Assembly: GCA_029251165.1 (NCBI GenBank) | Contig: JAQXDW010000089.1 | Span: forward strand, 1-64,000 | DNA: 64,000 bases | Source of the DNA: Myxococcota bacterium | Lineage (GTDB): Bacteria; Myxococcota_A; UBA796 | Direction of reading: 5' to 3' | Shown: piece by piece, positions 26,970 to 35,456 of the stretch | How the letters are laid out: every line of letters starts with the position of its first letter | Numbering within the stretch: position 1 is the stretch's first letter | Made by a program: the position numbers and the translations under genes | The notes under the pieces: model-generated | Told to the model about the DNA's origin: nothing | Database searches by the model: none | The model's input: only the letters and a program-made list of their open reading frames with translations

Positions 26970-27803
26970 TCAGGAGGGGTCCGGTGGGAGCGGCGGCGCG
27001 GGCTCGACGGGCGTGCTCGTCTCCATGACCCGCCGGATCCGGTCGAGGCGAAAGGTTCGCTCTCCGCCTCGGAGGTGGCACCACGCCTTGACCTTGTCCC
27101 GACCCACCGTCCGGATGGTGATCGTCCGGACGATGCTGAGCATTCCCTGGGCCGCAAATGAGGTGTAGTCGATAACGACGGGCGCTTGGGCTGCATGAGC
27201 AGCCTTGAGGGCCCCACGGATGTCTGCGCTCACCTCTACGCTCTCCAGAAGCTCTCGGGTGGACGGGATGCGTCCCGCCTCAGCCTGCTGAAGCATTGTC
27301 TGGTACAGCACCAGTGCCGCGCGTGCATCGGCGAGGGCCCGGTGTGCATTGGGCAGCGGGAGGCCAATTCGCTCGGAGAGGGTGCCCAGTCCGCAGCGTG
27401 GGAGTCGGAAGACCTTTCGGGCCAGCACCAGGGTGTCGACCACAACCAGGGGCTTCGGCGGAGTCAGCCCACAGCGCGCACACTCGGCCTCGATGAAGCC
27501 GATGTCGAAGGGGGCATTGTGGGCAATGAGGACTGCACCCTCGATAAGCTCGGTCAGACGTGGAAGGATCGCGGTGAAGCTCGGGGCATCTGAGACCATT
27601 GCATCGGTGATCCCGTGGACCTCTATGGAGGCTTCAGGGATGGGGTAGCCGGGGTTGATGAGGTACGAGCGCTGTCGGAGCACGCCGCCGGGCTCCAGGC
27701 GCACCACTGCTGCCTCGACCACACGGTCTCCGCTTGCTTGAAGCCCGGTGGTCTCCAGATCAAGGGAGGTGATGGGGACCTGATTTGCCGGCAGGTTGAG
27801 CAA
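26970..27803 (-). CDS. DnaQ-like DEDDh exonuclease fused to a WYL-like domain
   Basis: The 277-aa protein starts with a DnaQ/epsilon-type 3'-5' exonuclease (about 12-180): SLDLETTG (D, E), HNAPFDIGFI (D) and HRALADARA (H, D) give the DEDDh set. Residues about 205-265 resemble a WYL domain (VVIDYTSFAAQGML, RTITIRTVG, GERTFRLDRIRRV), which often senses nucleic-acid ligands, and a Pro-rich tail follows. The start is TTG 27803; its AAGGAG lies inside the last codons of the upstream lipoprotein gene, so translation is probably coupled. The open frame upstream is antisense sequence. Confidence 0.83.
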   Translation of the reverse strand: MLNLPANQVPITSLDLETTGLQASGDRVVEAAVVRLEPGGVLRQRSYLINPGYPIPEASIEVHGITDAMVSDAPSFTAILPRLTELIEGAVLIAHNAPFDIGFIEAECARCGLTPPKPLVVVDTLVLARKVFRLPRCGLGTLSERIGLPLPNAHRALADARAALVLYQTMLQQAEAGRIPSTRELLESVEVSADIRGALKAAHAAQAPVVIDYTSFAAQGMLSIVRTITIRTVGRDKVKAWCHLRGGERTFRLDRIRRVMETSTPVEPAPPLPPDPS

Positions 27804-27810
27804 CTGTTCG

Positions 27811-30800
27811 CTACTCCTTCTGATCGGCTTCGGCGGGATCCACCGGCTTGACGAGCCAGTCTGGAAGGCCTGGTGCGGTGAACTCCCCGTCACCGTCAGC
27901 GTCGATGTAGATGGGGTTTGCGAGTCCGTACGGATAGATCGGGTAGGTCTGCGGGATCGGAACCAGCGGGGAGAGCACGCCGCTGATGGTGTCGTTGCCC
28001 AGATCGCCGAGGACCTCTGTGACGATGTCCTGGAGCGCAACGGCGGGGATCTCGACGGGGTTGAACACCGGCTGGAGGTCGTCGTTACCCGATGCAATCA
28101 CGACGTACCAGCTGTCCTTGGTTGGGGTGACCGTGACGGACTGGCCGAAGTTGACGGTGTCGACGTTGGGGGCCTCGACGGTGAACTCCTCGATGAGGGT
28201 GCCGTTCTCGTACAGCTCGACCCGATCGACGTCGAACCAGGTCGGGCTCTGCACCTCGATGTACAGCTCCACGCTGCCATCGGCATCAGAGACGTCCGAG
28301 CCGGGGCCGAGGTTCTCGTCGCCGTTGGCGTAGAACCGAATGAACGGCCCGTAGCTGGCGATGACCTTCCCTGCGCGGACCGCATCTGCGATGTCCGCAT
28401 CGTCGATAAACGCCGGGTCGTCGGTCATTGAGGCGACGAAGTTGCGCGGGCAGCCAGACTCGGTGGAGGTGGTCCCGTGGGTGTCTGAGTTTGCCAGTGC
28501 GGTGTAGCGGAAGCCCAGGTTGAGCATCGTGAACCAGTCATCGAGCTGCCCCTCGTGGCCGAAGCCGAGGGTGTAGGTGCCGTCGATGAGGGCCTGCTGC
28601 TCCTCCATGGTCCGGGTGAGGATGTCGTACATCTCGACGCTGTTGGCATCCTCGCCGTAGGCATCCAGCTCGGGCTGGGTCGGCGTCCGGATGATCTCCA
28701 GGTGCTTGGTGCCCATCAGCTCCAGGGCATCGAAGTCTGTGGAGAAGTTCGCACCGGACAGCAGCGGGTTGAGTGCTGCGGTGAAGACGCTGGTCTCCAG
28801 GGTCGGAGAGCCGACGATGCCCGCGTAGGGGCTGACGGCATACTCATCGTAGTAGCCGAGGATGCCGTCGCGGGGGTGGGCTACGAACGTCACCGGCTCG
28901 GTGACCTCTGGTGCGCCAAGATCCCGCAGCCCATCCAGGATCTCGTCGGGAGTCAGCGCGGTCCAGTCCAGCGCAAGACCGGAGTCTGCGAGGTAGTCGT
29001 GCAGCAGCGGAAAGCCGAGGAAGTGACCGACCTCGATGGTGGTGACCTCCAGGCCGATGGTCGCGCTGACCCACGGCTCCAGCCCCATGTCCTCGATGAC
29101 TGGATCGAAGTCGGTGATCTGGTCATGGTCGTTGCTGGAGAAGTACTCCACGCCCTCCGCGACCATGGTGGAGACCCGCATGGGAAGGGTCACACCAGAG
29201 TCATGAGAGGGAATGGAGTGGACGTGGAAGTCCGCAGAGATCCAGCCGGTGGTCTCGACGCTCCGCACAAGAGAGAAGGTGAGGTCGACGGCGCTGCTGT
29301 CCGAGACGGTGAAGGGCTCGCTCTCGTCAATCTCGTACTCCAGTCCACGAGATGCGACGGCGTAGTACTCGCCGGGAGGCAGGACGACCTGGCCGTATCC
29401 GTAGGTGGCGAAGGCAACCTGAGAGGGGCTGGAGCCGATGAAGGCATCGCCGAGCACTGGATCCAGAGACTCGTCGGAGTCAAGACGGTAGAAGGTGACC
29501 TTTCCGGGCATAAGCAGACCGGTCTCGTCGGCGATGTCGAATTGGACGCTGCCGGGCTGTGGAGACTCCAGCACCACGCTGACGCTGCCGCCGGTGGTGA
29601 CCGTGACCGGCACGCGCTGTCCCTTTGGGCGGCCTGTAGCGTAGGTCATCAGCTCCCACTCTCCCGGAGGAAGTGTTCCGCCGAAGGAGCCATCTGGGTG
29701 AGGGTCATCGCCGATGTCGGAGACCCACTGTGACCAGGGCCGCTCCGCTCCGGGTTCGTAGACGAAGACGCTGACGTCAGACAGCGCGACGCCTGTCCCG
29801 CCCTCGACCACGTAGCCGTCGATGCGACCGGTCTCGATGCCCTTGACCTCCAAGAGGTTGTCCAGGGCGCTGCCGACGTCGCCGATGCCCACGGTGAAGT
29901 AGCGGTCGTAGCTGAGCGCGGTTCCGTCCGGGAAGCGGTTGGTGGAGCCGTCTCCGGAGAGCCCGGCGCCGATCGCCACGGTCTGGCTGCTGGTGAACAG
30001 CGGCACGAACAGCTTTCCGTTCGCGGCGGCGAGGCCGTAGCTGATGTCTTCGCCGGTGCCAGCGAGGTAGTCGGCCGGGATCGGGCTGGCGAACGAGTTG
30101 ATGCCCTCGAGGCTCATGTTGTAGATGAAGCCTTCCTCGTCAAAGCCCACGCCTGGGGCGAAGACGTTGAGGCTGCCGCCCTGAAGGTAGAAGTCGCCGA
30201 TGACGGCACCCTCTTCCAGCGCAAGCTTGAGGATGTCGAGGGTGGTCTCTGAGGAGTCGGCTGCCGTTGCGCCGGACAGGTCGCTCTCACATGCGCTGGT
30301 CTCAGAGTAGATTGCATAGGTGCGCATCAGGACTGCGGCCGCGCCGGGCTCTAAGATGTAGTCAGTGCGCATCCGGTACTCGCCGCCGCCCAGCAGCAGC
30401 CACAGCCCGCCGAGCAGGGAGATGAACGGCTCCGCAGGGCCTTCTGCGCAGACGATCGCAGCCCCTCCATCGGAGCCGTCCGCCAGCAGCACCACTGAGC
30501 CCGCAGTTGGGGGATCGTTGAGGTACTCCAGCTCGGCATCGGTGTAGTCGTGAACCCGTGGAATATTCAGGTTTACCGTTGGGAACAGCTCTGCAAGTCG
30601 GTCGTTCCCCTGTCCACCACTGTATGCCGGTGACCGACGCTGGATGTCCGCATCGATGATGCTTCCTCCAGAGGTGTGCGGCCCCATGCTGGGACGCTCG
30701 CCCAGAATTGCGACCCGGAGTCGATCATTCTCCAGGATGAAGTCTCCGGGTCTGGCGAGGGCCTTTGGGCCGCCGATCCCCTCGGAGAGATCTTGAATCT

Positions 30801-30882
30801 GGTAGGCCTGAGCGTACGGCGCGTTGTCCGTCGTGCAGCTCAGGAGAGTGGTCAGGTAGAGGTGGACGAACATGGTGGACAT
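27811..30882 (-). CDS. Very large lipoprotein with PHP-type metallohydrolase domain
   Basis: The 1023-aa protein has a lipobox (LTTLLSC, Cys 16), so it is probably anchored to the outer membrane or periplasmic face. Residues about 350-520 include carboxypeptidase-regulatory-like Ig folds (DGYVVEGGTGVALSDVSVFV). A PHP domain of the CehA/McbA kind follows (about 545-840): ADFHVHSIPSHDSG, SSNDHDQI, GHFLGFPL, FVAHPRDG and LANSDTHG carry the metal ligands. The last 180 residues are another beta-rich domain. Substrate is unknown; related proteins are phosphoesterases. The final codons carry the ribosome-binding site of the exonuclease gene. It is divergent from the porin gene. Confidence 0.88.
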   Translation of the reverse strand: MSTMFVHLYLTTLLSCTTDNAPYAQAYQIQDLSEGIGGPKALARPGDFILENDRLRVAILGERPSMGPHTSGGSIIDADIQRRSPAYSGGQGNDRLAELFPTVNLNIPRVHDYTDAELEYLNDPPTAGSVVLLADGSDGGAAIVCAEGPAEPFISLLGGLWLLLGGGEYRMRTDYILEPGAAAVLMRTYAIYSETSACESDLSGATAADSSETTLDILKLALEEGAVIGDFYLQGGSLNVFAPGVGFDEEGFIYNMSLEGINSFASPIPADYLAGTGEDISYGLAAANGKLFVPLFTSSQTVAIGAGLSGDGSTNRFPDGTALSYDRYFTVGIGDVGSALDNLLEVKGIETGRIDGYVVEGGTGVALSDVSVFVYEPGAERPWSQWVSDIGDDPHPDGSFGGTLPPGEWELMTYATGRPKGQRVPVTVTTGGSVSVVLESPQPGSVQFDIADETGLLMPGKVTFYRLDSDESLDPVLGDAFIGSSPSQVAFATYGYGQVVLPPGEYYAVASRGLEYEIDESEPFTVSDSSAVDLTFSLVRSVETTGWISADFHVHSIPSHDSGVTLPMRVSTMVAEGVEYFSSNDHDQITDFDPVIEDMGLEPWVSATIGLEVTTIEVGHFLGFPLLHDYLADSGLALDWTALTPDEILDGLRDLGAPEVTEPVTFVAHPRDGILGYYDEYAVSPYAGIVGSPTLETSVFTAALNPLLSGANFSTDFDALELMGTKHLEIIRTPTQPELDAYGEDANSVEMYDILTRTMEEQQALIDGTYTLGFGHEGQLDDWFTMLNLGFRYTALANSDTHGTTSTESGCPRNFVASMTDDPAFIDDADIADAVRAGKVIASYGPFIRFYANGDENLGPGSDVSDADGSVELYIEVQSPTWFDVDRVELYENGTLIEEFTVEAPNVDTVNFGQSVTVTPTKDSWYVVIASGNDDLQPVFNPVEIPAVALQDIVTEVLGDLGNDTISGVLSPLVPIPQTYPIYPYGLANPIYIDADGDGEFTAPGLPDWLVKPVDPAEADQKE

Positions 30883-30938
30883 AGAATAGCCGGAGTGAGG
30901 TCGACCTCACCTATATCCATCCGACCCGGATAAGCCCC

Positions 30939-32006
30939 ATGATGCTCCTCACACTCCTCGCCGGAACCGCTCAGGCCGAGGACACGGCCTCCGGAATCCC
31001 GACTCCGACTCCCTATGTCCTCGTCCACACCTGGGCGACGGTGTGGGACACCGACGAAGATCCGACCGCTGATCCGGCCGGCTATGGTGATCCGGAGGAT
31101 GACATCGGCTTCAAGGTTCGGCGCGCGCGTGCTGGCTTCACTGGCAAGAACGACCAGTGGCAGTATGCCGTCATTGTCGGGACGTCCGCTCCCTACGATG
31201 CACTCCGTGCCTCCAACGAGGGCGACATCGACATCGTGGATGCCAACATCGGCTATCAAGTGGCCGAGGGACTGTGGGTGACCGGTGGTGTCCAGAAGGC
31301 GCCGATCTCGCGAGAAGCGATCATGTCCAGTCAGCGTCTCGCCCTCGGAGAGCGTGCGGCAGCATCTGAGTGGAATGTCCCGGGTCGAGATGCTGGTCTG
31401 CTGGCGGAGTATCGCGCAGGAACAGACAGCATGGAGGTTCGCATCTCTGCAGGTGCCTACAACGGAAACGGCTCGCTGGAGACCGACGACAACGCCGGGA
31501 AGCTGTTCGCGGGGCGTGCAGAGGTCATCTTCGGTGAGGCGAACCCCTACCGGACCTTTGGCGCGGTCAGCGGAACGACCGTCGCGGTTGCCCTCGATGG
31601 CTGGCGCAACGACGATGCAGCCACCGACACCACTGGCTTCGGCGGCGATCTCATGCTCCGCACCAACGGCCTGTCGCTCATGGCGGAGGGACGCATGTCG
31701 ATCCTGGCGCCGGACAACACCGACATCGACGTCCCTGGTGTGCTCAGCGAGACCAGCCGCCTCGGCGGACTTGCCCAGGTCAGCTACACCATCAAGCGCT
31801 TCGAGCCGGCGCTCCGGTTCTCGATGCTCGACGATGACATGGACACCGAGGACAACGGCGATGTCGCAGACGCGATGGCTGGCGTGACCTGGAACAGCAA
31901 GGGCGCGAACATGCGCCTCGGCGGCGGCTATGTCTACCGCATGGAGCTCGGCGGCACCACGGTGAGCAATGACACCCTGCGGCTGTGGTGGATGATGAAG
32001 CTGTGA
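30939..32006 (+). CDS. OprO/OprP-like outer-membrane porin
   Basis: The 355-aa protein has a short signal peptide (ending TAQAE) followed by typical phosphate-selective-porin beta-strand sequence: FKVRRARAGFTGKNDQWQYAVIVG, DANIGYQVAEGLWVTGGVQKAPIS, and repeated amphipathic strands with LMAEGRMSIL and LAQVSYTIKRFEPALRFSML. It should form a 16-stranded barrel in the outer membrane; substrate not assignable. The C-terminus (RLWWMMKL) is compatible with BAM recognition. It is divergent from the PHP lipoprotein gene and ends at a strong hairpin shared with the next convergent gene. Confidence 0.85.
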   Translation: MMLLTLLAGTAQAEDTASGIPTPTPYVLVHTWATVWDTDEDPTADPAGYGDPEDDIGFKVRRARAGFTGKNDQWQYAVIVGTSAPYDALRASNEGDIDIVDANIGYQVAEGLWVTGGVQKAPISREAIMSSQRLALGERAAASEWNVPGRDAGLLAEYRAGTDSMEVRISAGAYNGNGSLETDDNAGKLFAGRAEVIFGEANPYRTFGAVSGTTVAVALDGWRNDDAATDTTGFGGDLMLRTNGLSLMAEGRMSILAPDNTDIDVPGVLSETSRLGGLAQVSYTIKRFEPALRFSMLDDDMDTEDNGDVADAMAGVTWNSKGANMRLGGGYVYRMELGGTTVSNDTLRLWWMMKL

Positions 32007-32045
32007 TGCGTCCCTGCGGGGCCTGACGCACGGCGCACAGACAAT

Positions 32046-32070
32046 GAGAGCCCCCAGGCCGGGGGCTCTC
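32046..32070. terminator. Strong hairpin between convergent genes
   Basis: GAGAGCCCCC (32046-32055) pairs perfectly with GGGGGCTCTC (32061-32070) around a five-base loop. There is no T-run on either side. Its place between the 3' ends of two converging genes suggests a bidirectional terminator or transcript-end stabiliser. Confidence 0.6.
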
Positions 32071-32087
32071 TGCACGTCAGCCAGGGA

Positions 32088-32369
32088 CTACCGCGACCAG
32101 TGCCCTGGGACCCAGCGTCGGCTGTGGCCCTTGCCGACGTGGTGACCGGGAACCCAGCGGACGTTGGCCCGAGGCGGGGTCTGCCACTGACCGTGGACGG
32201 TGATGAATCGGCTCAGCTGGACGCTCCAGTTCCGGTGTGCGGGCACCCAGACCTTTGCGGCTGGCGGTGCAGCGACGACCACTGCGGGGCGCCGGGCGGC
32301 CTCGGCCTCGCTGGATGCGACGGTGCCTGTGAGCATGAGGGCGGATGCGATGAGGAGGATGCGCTTCAT
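32088..32369 (-). CDS. Small secreted protein with WVPGHW-type repeats
   Basis: The 93-aa product has a signal peptide (MKRILLIASALMLTG to about residue 24) and a mature part with aromatic/Pro/His motifs: KVWVPAHRNW, VRWVPGHHVGKGH and RRWVPGHWSR. This is like YXWXPGHW repeat proteins, small periplasmic or cell-surface proteins of unclear role. GGAG lies upstream of the ATG. A longer overlapping frame exists but reads as Arg/Pro noise. It converges with the porin gene at the hairpin above. Confidence 0.8.
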   Translation of the reverse strand: MKRILLIASALMLTGTVASSEAEAARRPAVVVAAPPAAKVWVPAHRNWSVQLSRFITVHGQWQTPPRANVRWVPGHHVGKGHSRRWVPGHWSR

Positions 32370-32523
32370 GAGGGGGCTCCTTGGTTTTCGTTCTGCTGCT
32401 CAGACGGTGCCGCTGTGGAATCATTCGAAGAAATCTCCACCTCGGCGGGAATGGTTCCGTTGAGCGAAGTGATCCCCCACGGACCCGTTACGAGATCAAC
32501 TCTCGTCCGATCTGGAGTCCTCC

Positions 32524-35268
32524 ATGTTCACGCTTCTCCTTTGCACCGTTGCCCAGGCTGCAGACTGGAAGACCACCCTCGAAGAGGTCAAGCCAGCGGT
32601 TGTCTCCATCCGGGTCTCTGCGACGCGATCCTTCGACACATCCTCCGCGCGCTTCTCCTATGCGACCGGGTTCATTGTGGATGCCCAGCGCGGCATCATC
32701 CTCACCAACCGGCATGTTGTCCAGTCTGGTCCAGTGGTCGCTGAGGCGATCCTGGAGAACAACGAACAGATTGCGCTGACGCCGATCTACCGGGATCCGG
32801 TGCATGACTTTGGGTTCTTCCAGTTTGACCCTGAGGATATACGCTTCCTGGAGCCCGTCTCGCTCCCGCTGCGCCCGGGCGCTGTGGATGTCGGCGATGC
32901 GGTACGGGTCATCGGCAACGATGCCGGAGAGATGGGCTCAGTGCTCTCTGGGACCATCGCCCGTCTTGACCGCAGCGCGCCCTCGTACGGTCGCGACAAC
33001 TACAACGACTTCAACACCTTCTACATCCAGTCGTCCGCTGGGACCTCCGGCGGCTCGTCGGGCTCACCCGTCATCGACATCGACGGCAATGTGCTCGCCC
33101 TCAACGCCGGGAGCCGTCGCTCGGCAGCGTCCAGCTACTTCCTGCCGCTGGATCGGGTCGTCCGTGCCCTGACGATGCTGCAGTCTGGAGAAGACATCTC
33201 GCGTGGAACCCTCCAGGCGACCTTCGAGTACCTGCCCTACGACGAGGTCCGTCGAAGGGGGCTTCAGGCGGAGACGGAGGTCGAGATGCGTGCGGCATTT
33301 CCAGAGGCCACCGGGATGCTGGTGGTCGACAAGCTGCTGCCGAAGGGGCCGGCAGATGGAGTGCTCCGGACGGGAGACATCCTCGTGAGTCTCGACGGCA
33401 CTCCGCTGATGTCGTTTGTGGCCCTGGAGTCGGCCCTCGATGCTGCGGTCGGACTTCCGCTCACCGTCGACATTGAGCGGAACGGACAGCCGCTGTCGCT
33501 GACACTCACCGTCGGAGATCTCCACGCCATCACACCGGATGCCTTCTTGGAGTGGGGCGGGAGCATTTTTACTCCGGTCTCTTACCAGCGTGCTCGGACC
33601 CGTGGCGTGCCCGTTGAGGGCATCATTCTGACGTCGCGGGGCTACGCGATGACCGCTGCTGGGGTCCTCGAGGACAGCATCATCACCCACATTGACGGCA
33701 CTCCCGTTCCCGATCTGCGTGCTCTGGAGGCGGTCCTGGCGGCACGTCCGGACGGGAAAGAGATCCTGATGCGGTCCTTTCACATCTCCAATCCCCGCCG
33801 AGAAAACATCGACGTCGTTCGGTCGGAGCGTCGGTGGTTTCCGATGCAGTACTGCACGGAGGGAGCGCCTGTCTGGGACTGTGTGGCGTCTCCTGAGCCG
33901 CCCGCGCCAGCACCCGCCACGGTCTCTGAGACGACCTGGCCAGAGGTGCCGGATCGGATCGCCCGCAAGGTGGCCCGCTCGATGGTCGTGGTGGACTTCG
34001 ACATTCCTTACCGAACCGACGGCGTCTCCGGCGGGCAGTTCAAGGGGGCTGGCTTAGTCGTAGACGCGGAGCGGGGAGTTGTCGCTGTGGACCGCGACAC
34101 GGTGCCGGTCATGATGGGAGACATCACGGTCACCTTTGCCGGCTCGGTCTCGATCCCTGGGCAGGCGGTCTGGCTGCACCCTGAGCACAACCTCGCCCTC
34201 ATTCGCTATGACCCGGCCCTCATCGGCTCCACCCCGGTTGTCAGCGCCACCCTGAACGACACGCCCCTCAGTGCCGGCGACAGGGTCTGGCAGGTTGGGC
34301 TCTCCAGCGCCTACCAGATCGTCTCTCGAAAGACCACGGTCGACACCATCCGCCCGCTGTGGCTGGGCCTCCCCAGCACTCCCTCCTTTCGAGACACCAA
34401 CCTCGACACCATTCGCCTTCAGGACTCTGCGTCCTCTATCGGTGGCGTGCTCATCGATCGGAGCGGAACAGTGCGGGCGACCTGGGCCTCGTTTGTCGAC
34501 AACAGCGGCGAGCGGGAGGGGTACCTCCGGGGGATGGCCACTGACCACCTCATCGAGGCCATGGAGAGCTACACCAGCGGAGCGACCTGGCACGGGCTGG
34601 GGGCGGAGCTTGGGCAGCTCAGCCTGGTCGATGCTCGCAACCGAGGCCTCCCTGCAGAGGAGGTTGTTCGCCTGGAGGCCCACGACGAGAAGCGTCGGGT
34701 CCTGGAGGTCCACCGGCTGATGGCGGGCAGCCCGTCCGCAGAGCACCTCAAGGCCGGAGACCTCATCCTCCGTGCTGGTGGGGAGACCGTCACCGTGTTC
34801 CGAGAGGTCGAGCGTGCGGTTCGCGGCGAGACCGTTTCGCTCGACGTCCTCCGGGACGGCGCGGTGGTCTCAGTAGAGATGCCGACCACAGCACTCCCGA
34901 CCACCTCCGCAACTCGCCTCGTCGGGTTTGCCGGAGCCATGCTCCAGACCACACCGATCTGGCTGGCCCACCAGCGTGGGCATGTCGCCGAGGGGGTCTA
35001 CGTCTGCTGGTACTGGTACGGATCTCCAGCGGCGCAGTATGGCCTCAAGGCCACCCGTCGCATTGTCGCACTTGACGGTGAGCCCGTTGCCGACCTCGAT
35101 GCCCTGCTCGTCCTGGTCGACGCAATGGAGAATCGGGACACCATAGAGCTGACCACCGAGCGAGTCGATGGACGCATCGAGGTGAGCACGCTGCGACTCG
35201 ATCTGCACTACTGGCCAACTTTTGAGATCCGTCAGACGGAGAGTGGCTGGCAGCGCATCGTGCGCTGA
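32524..35268 (+). CDS. Nma111/Deg7-type double-protease, multi-PDZ serine protease, exported
   Basis: The 914-aa protein has a signal peptide (ending VAQAA) and two trypsin-like domains with PDZ domains after each. Domain 1 carries the triad H64 (TNRHVV), D95 (DPVHDFGF) and S179 in GGSSGSPV. The latter two motifs are those of the eukaryotic Nma111/Deg7 group. PDZ-like regions lie near 215-330 and 335-440. Domain 2 (about 480-660) keeps the fold but not the triad: VAVDRDTVP, LHPEHNLALIRYDP and SASSIGGVL stand at the His, Asp and Ser positions. Two more PDZ-like regions end the protein. GGAG lies six bases before the ATG. Likely periplasmic protein-quality control. Confidence 0.92.
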   Translation: MFTLLLCTVAQAADWKTTLEEVKPAVVSIRVSATRSFDTSSARFSYATGFIVDAQRGIILTNRHVVQSGPVVAEAILENNEQIALTPIYRDPVHDFGFFQFDPEDIRFLEPVSLPLRPGAVDVGDAVRVIGNDAGEMGSVLSGTIARLDRSAPSYGRDNYNDFNTFYIQSSAGTSGGSSGSPVIDIDGNVLALNAGSRRSAASSYFLPLDRVVRALTMLQSGEDISRGTLQATFEYLPYDEVRRRGLQAETEVEMRAAFPEATGMLVVDKLLPKGPADGVLRTGDILVSLDGTPLMSFVALESALDAAVGLPLTVDIERNGQPLSLTLTVGDLHAITPDAFLEWGGSIFTPVSYQRARTRGVPVEGIILTSRGYAMTAAGVLEDSIITHIDGTPVPDLRALEAVLAARPDGKEILMRSFHISNPRRENIDVVRSERRWFPMQYCTEGAPVWDCVASPEPPAPAPATVSETTWPEVPDRIARKVARSMVVVDFDIPYRTDGVSGGQFKGAGLVVDAERGVVAVDRDTVPVMMGDITVTFAGSVSIPGQAVWLHPEHNLALIRYDPALIGSTPVVSATLNDTPLSAGDRVWQVGLSSAYQIVSRKTTVDTIRPLWLGLPSTPSFRDTNLDTIRLQDSASSIGGVLIDRSGTVRATWASFVDNSGEREGYLRGMATDHLIEAMESYTSGATWHGLGAELGQLSLVDARNRGLPAEEVVRLEAHDEKRRVLEVHRLMAGSPSAEHLKAGDLILRAGGETVTVFREVERAVRGETVSLDVLRDGAVVSVEMPTTALPTTSATRLVGFAGAMLQTTPIWLAHQRGHVAEGVYVCWYWYGSPAAQYGLKATRRIVALDGEPVADLDALLVLVDAMENRDTIELTTERVDGRIEVSTLRLDLHYWPTFEIRQTESGWQRIVR

Positions 35269-35356
35269 GCGGAAGGGACGCGGTCTGGTGCACAGCAACC
35301 GGTCTCGACCGCTGTGTACCTGACCGCCACTGAGCCATGCTCTATGGACAGAAGAA

Positions 35357-35404
35357 GGCAGAGTCGCGTGACGGGGAGCGGCGCTCCCTGACCTCGACTC
35401 TGCC
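35357..35404. terminator. Long nested hairpin between converging genes
   Basis: GGCAGAGTCG (35357-35366) pairs perfectly with CGACTCTGCC (35395-35404). Inside it, GGGAGC (35374-35379) pairs with GCTCCC (35383-35388). It lies between the 3' ends of the protease gene and the acyl-CoA dehydrogenase gene. There is no T-run, so a simple intrinsic terminator is uncertain. Confidence 0.45.
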
Positions 35405-35456
35405 TGGCCTCAGGTGTGAGCTGCATCACCCGAGCGATACGAACCCGTGGGCCGCA

